Below are positions 31,335 through 32,297 of a stretch of 32,297 nucleotides of DNA, piece after piece. Under the pieces are notes generated by a model that was not told the DNA's origin, searched no databases, and saw only the letters and a list, made by a program, of their open reading frames with translations. Numbering within the stretch: position 1 is the stretch's first letter; every line of letters starts with the position of its first letter. Both the position numbers and the translations under genes were made by a program. Location: NCBI GenBank assembly GCA_021299185.1, contig JAJTHZ010000121.1:1-32297 (forward strand), written 5' to 3'. The DNA comes from Lysobacteraceae bacterium. GTDB lineage: Bacteria > Pseudomonadota > Gammaproteobacteria > Xanthomonadales > Ahniellaceae.

Positions 31335-32297
31335 TCAGCGGCAACTGGCGGGGCGGAAGCGGCTGTCGAGGCTGCTCAGGATCTGCGAATCCCCCTCGGC
31401 GATGTCACTGGCGCCCGCGGGCGGCGGCGAGCCACCGCAGCGCCATGCGATGTTGCCGTCGGCGGACTGGTAGGGCTCGATCGCGAGGGTCGTGCCGTCG
31501 GCCTGGGTCCCGGGCGCGGCCACGGTGAGCACCAGCACGCCGTCGCGCAGTTCCAGCGTGCCGCCCGGCACCAGCGCGGAAGCACCCGCCGCTTCCAGCG
31601 AGTCCGGCAGGGCGCGGTTGGTGAGCGCGTACTCGGCGATCGCCACCTTGGCGCCGGCGGCCGAGGCCAGCGCACCGGCGACCTGGGCGCGCACCGTGTA
31701 GTCCTGGTAGGCGGGGATCGCGATCGCGAGCAGGATGCCGCCGACCGGGACCATGAGCGCCGGGATCAGCAGCAGCACGATCGCCCACACCGGCAGATCG
31801 CCCGCGTCGGCACGCCGGTTGAGCACCAGGGTGCCGGCCACGTAGTCGTGAAGGGCCTGCTTGCGGCGCGTGAACGCCGCCATCAGGAACCCGCCCAGCA
31901 GCGGGATCACGCTCAGGAACTTGGCGAAGTAGCGGCCGATCGCGCGCAGCAGGCTGATCCGCCGGCCCTCGCCGTCGGTGACCACGATGCCGACCACGTA
32001 CTTGCCGAGCGTGCCCTGCCAGGAGGAGCTTTCGAGCACCGCGTAGTAGGCGATGCCGAGCGCCAGCCCGAACAGGTTGGCCACCCACTGGATGGCGGTC
32101 TCGGACAGGCCGGACAGCGCCAGTCCGACGCCGAGGCCGAGGCCGGCGATCAGCGAGATCACGATGATGACCACGTAGTCGACGAGGGTCGCCAGCACGC
32201 GCTTCCAGAAGCCGGCCGGCCGGCGCGCGGCCGGATCGCCGCCGTCCTGCGCCGCGGGCGCGCGCGCGGCGGATGGGGCGGCGACCGGTGCGGCGGC
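31335..32297 (-). CDS. RDD membrane protein fused to a type IV pilin-like domain (N-terminus beyond the window)
   Basis: 320 residues are visible, and the frame is open to the right edge, so the start is missing. The visible part begins with an Ala/Pro-rich linker, then RRPAGFWKRVLATLVDYVV, the classic entry into an RDD domain. Two membrane helices, WQGTLGKYVVGI, a basic loop and QALHDYVAGT follow (to about 160). A further helix runs straight into GGILLAIAIPAYQDYTVRAQ (about 186-205), typical of the mature type IV pilin helix. A globular pilin-like part follows, with IAWRCGG (C287) and a terminal PASCR (C319), the usual pilin disulfide pair. No prepilin G/FTLIE cleavage motif precedes the helix, so it should stay in the membrane. 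RDD proteins are putative transporters or anchors, and the combined role is unknown. A GTG at 32198 is an internal alternative but would cut the RDD motif. Confidence 0.75.
   Translation of the reverse strand, partial: AAAPVAAPSAARAPAAQDGGDPAARRPAGFWKRVLATLVDYVVIIVISLIAGLGLGVGLALSGLSETAIQWVANLFGLALGIAYYAVLESSSWQGTLGKYVVGIVVTDGEGRRISLLRAIGRYFAKFLSVIPLLGGFLMAAFTRRKQALHDYVAGTLVLNRRADAGDLPVWAIVLLLIPALMVPVGGILLAIAIPAYQDYTVRAQVAGALASAAGAKVAIAEYALTNRALPDSLEAAGASALVPGGTLELRDGVLVLTVAAPGTQADGTTLAIEPYQSADGNIAWRCGGSPPPAGASDIAEGDSQILSSLDSRFRPASCR

Noticed and set aside
31680-31760. Prepilin peptidase cleavage site in the RDD-pilin protein
   Set aside because: No G/(F/M)TLIE motif precedes the pilin-like helix. 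The sequence before it is an ordinary membrane segment.

Overview
The window is about 32.3 kb of very GC-rich (roughly 70% by eye), almost gap-free chromosomal DNA. It holds 24 recognisable genes, two of them cut by the window ends. The gene content (divergent tyrS / M23 peptidase-anmK, NtrX-type regulator-trkA-trkH, YcgL followed by a giant membrane ankyrin protein, secB-gpsA, proB-proA) and codon use fit a gammaproteobacterium of the Xanthomonadales/Lysobacterales. This placement comes from family knowledge, not from a database search. No rRNA, tRNA, CRISPR array, insertion sequence or prophage was seen.

Layout. 1-2876: start of a leftward gene (probably tyrS) with a strong promoter, then a rightward envelope pair (M23 murein peptidase, anhydro-MurNAc kinase). 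2904-5393: rpoD and dtd, leftward. 5492-6430: LpxL/HtrB-type acyltransferase. 6432-11140, leftward: degenerate NtrC/NtrX-type regulator, terminator, trkA, trkH and a small TPR protein. 11211-18436: a glycan-building island with a GT8-like transferase, a sialyltransferase-like GT-B protein, two GT39/ArnT-like membrane transferases, a 2OG-Fe(II) oxygenase-like protein and a GT2. 18448-18598: a 31-bp tandem repeat in a divergent intergenic region. 18630-25310, rightward: ycgL, a ~1125-residue membrane ankyrin protein, a polyprenyl-phosphate glycosyltransferase-like GT2 and a MASE1-GGDEF-EAL c-di-GMP enzyme. 25324-29424, leftward: secB, gpsA, proB, proA. 29575-30039: uspA with an FNR/ANR-like operator. 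30058-31212: a secreted beta-propeller-like protein. 31335 to the right edge: an RDD membrane protein fused to a type IV pilin-like domain.

How the genes fit together. Much of the window serves the cell envelope: murein turnover and recycling (M23, AnmK), lipid A acylation (LpxL-like), glycan assembly, phospholipid precursor (GpsA) and export (SecB). The two GT39-like proteins would use polyprenyl-linked sugars, and the GT2 at 22343 is the type that makes such donors, so a lipid A, O-antigen or protein-glycan decoration system is a reasonable inference.

Most interesting signals. (1) An NtrX-like regulator whose AAA+ domain lacks the GAFTGA loop, the Walker B glutamate and both arginine-finger positions, with no NtrY-type kinase immediately upstream. 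(2) A recurring arrangement in which a TANNNT -10 element sits 6-10 nt before the start codon with no Shine-Dalgarno, implying several leaderless mRNAs. (3) A glycan island with a sialyltransferase-like protein. (4) An RDD-pilin fusion. (5) An FNR-like site at the -41.5 position upstream of uspA.
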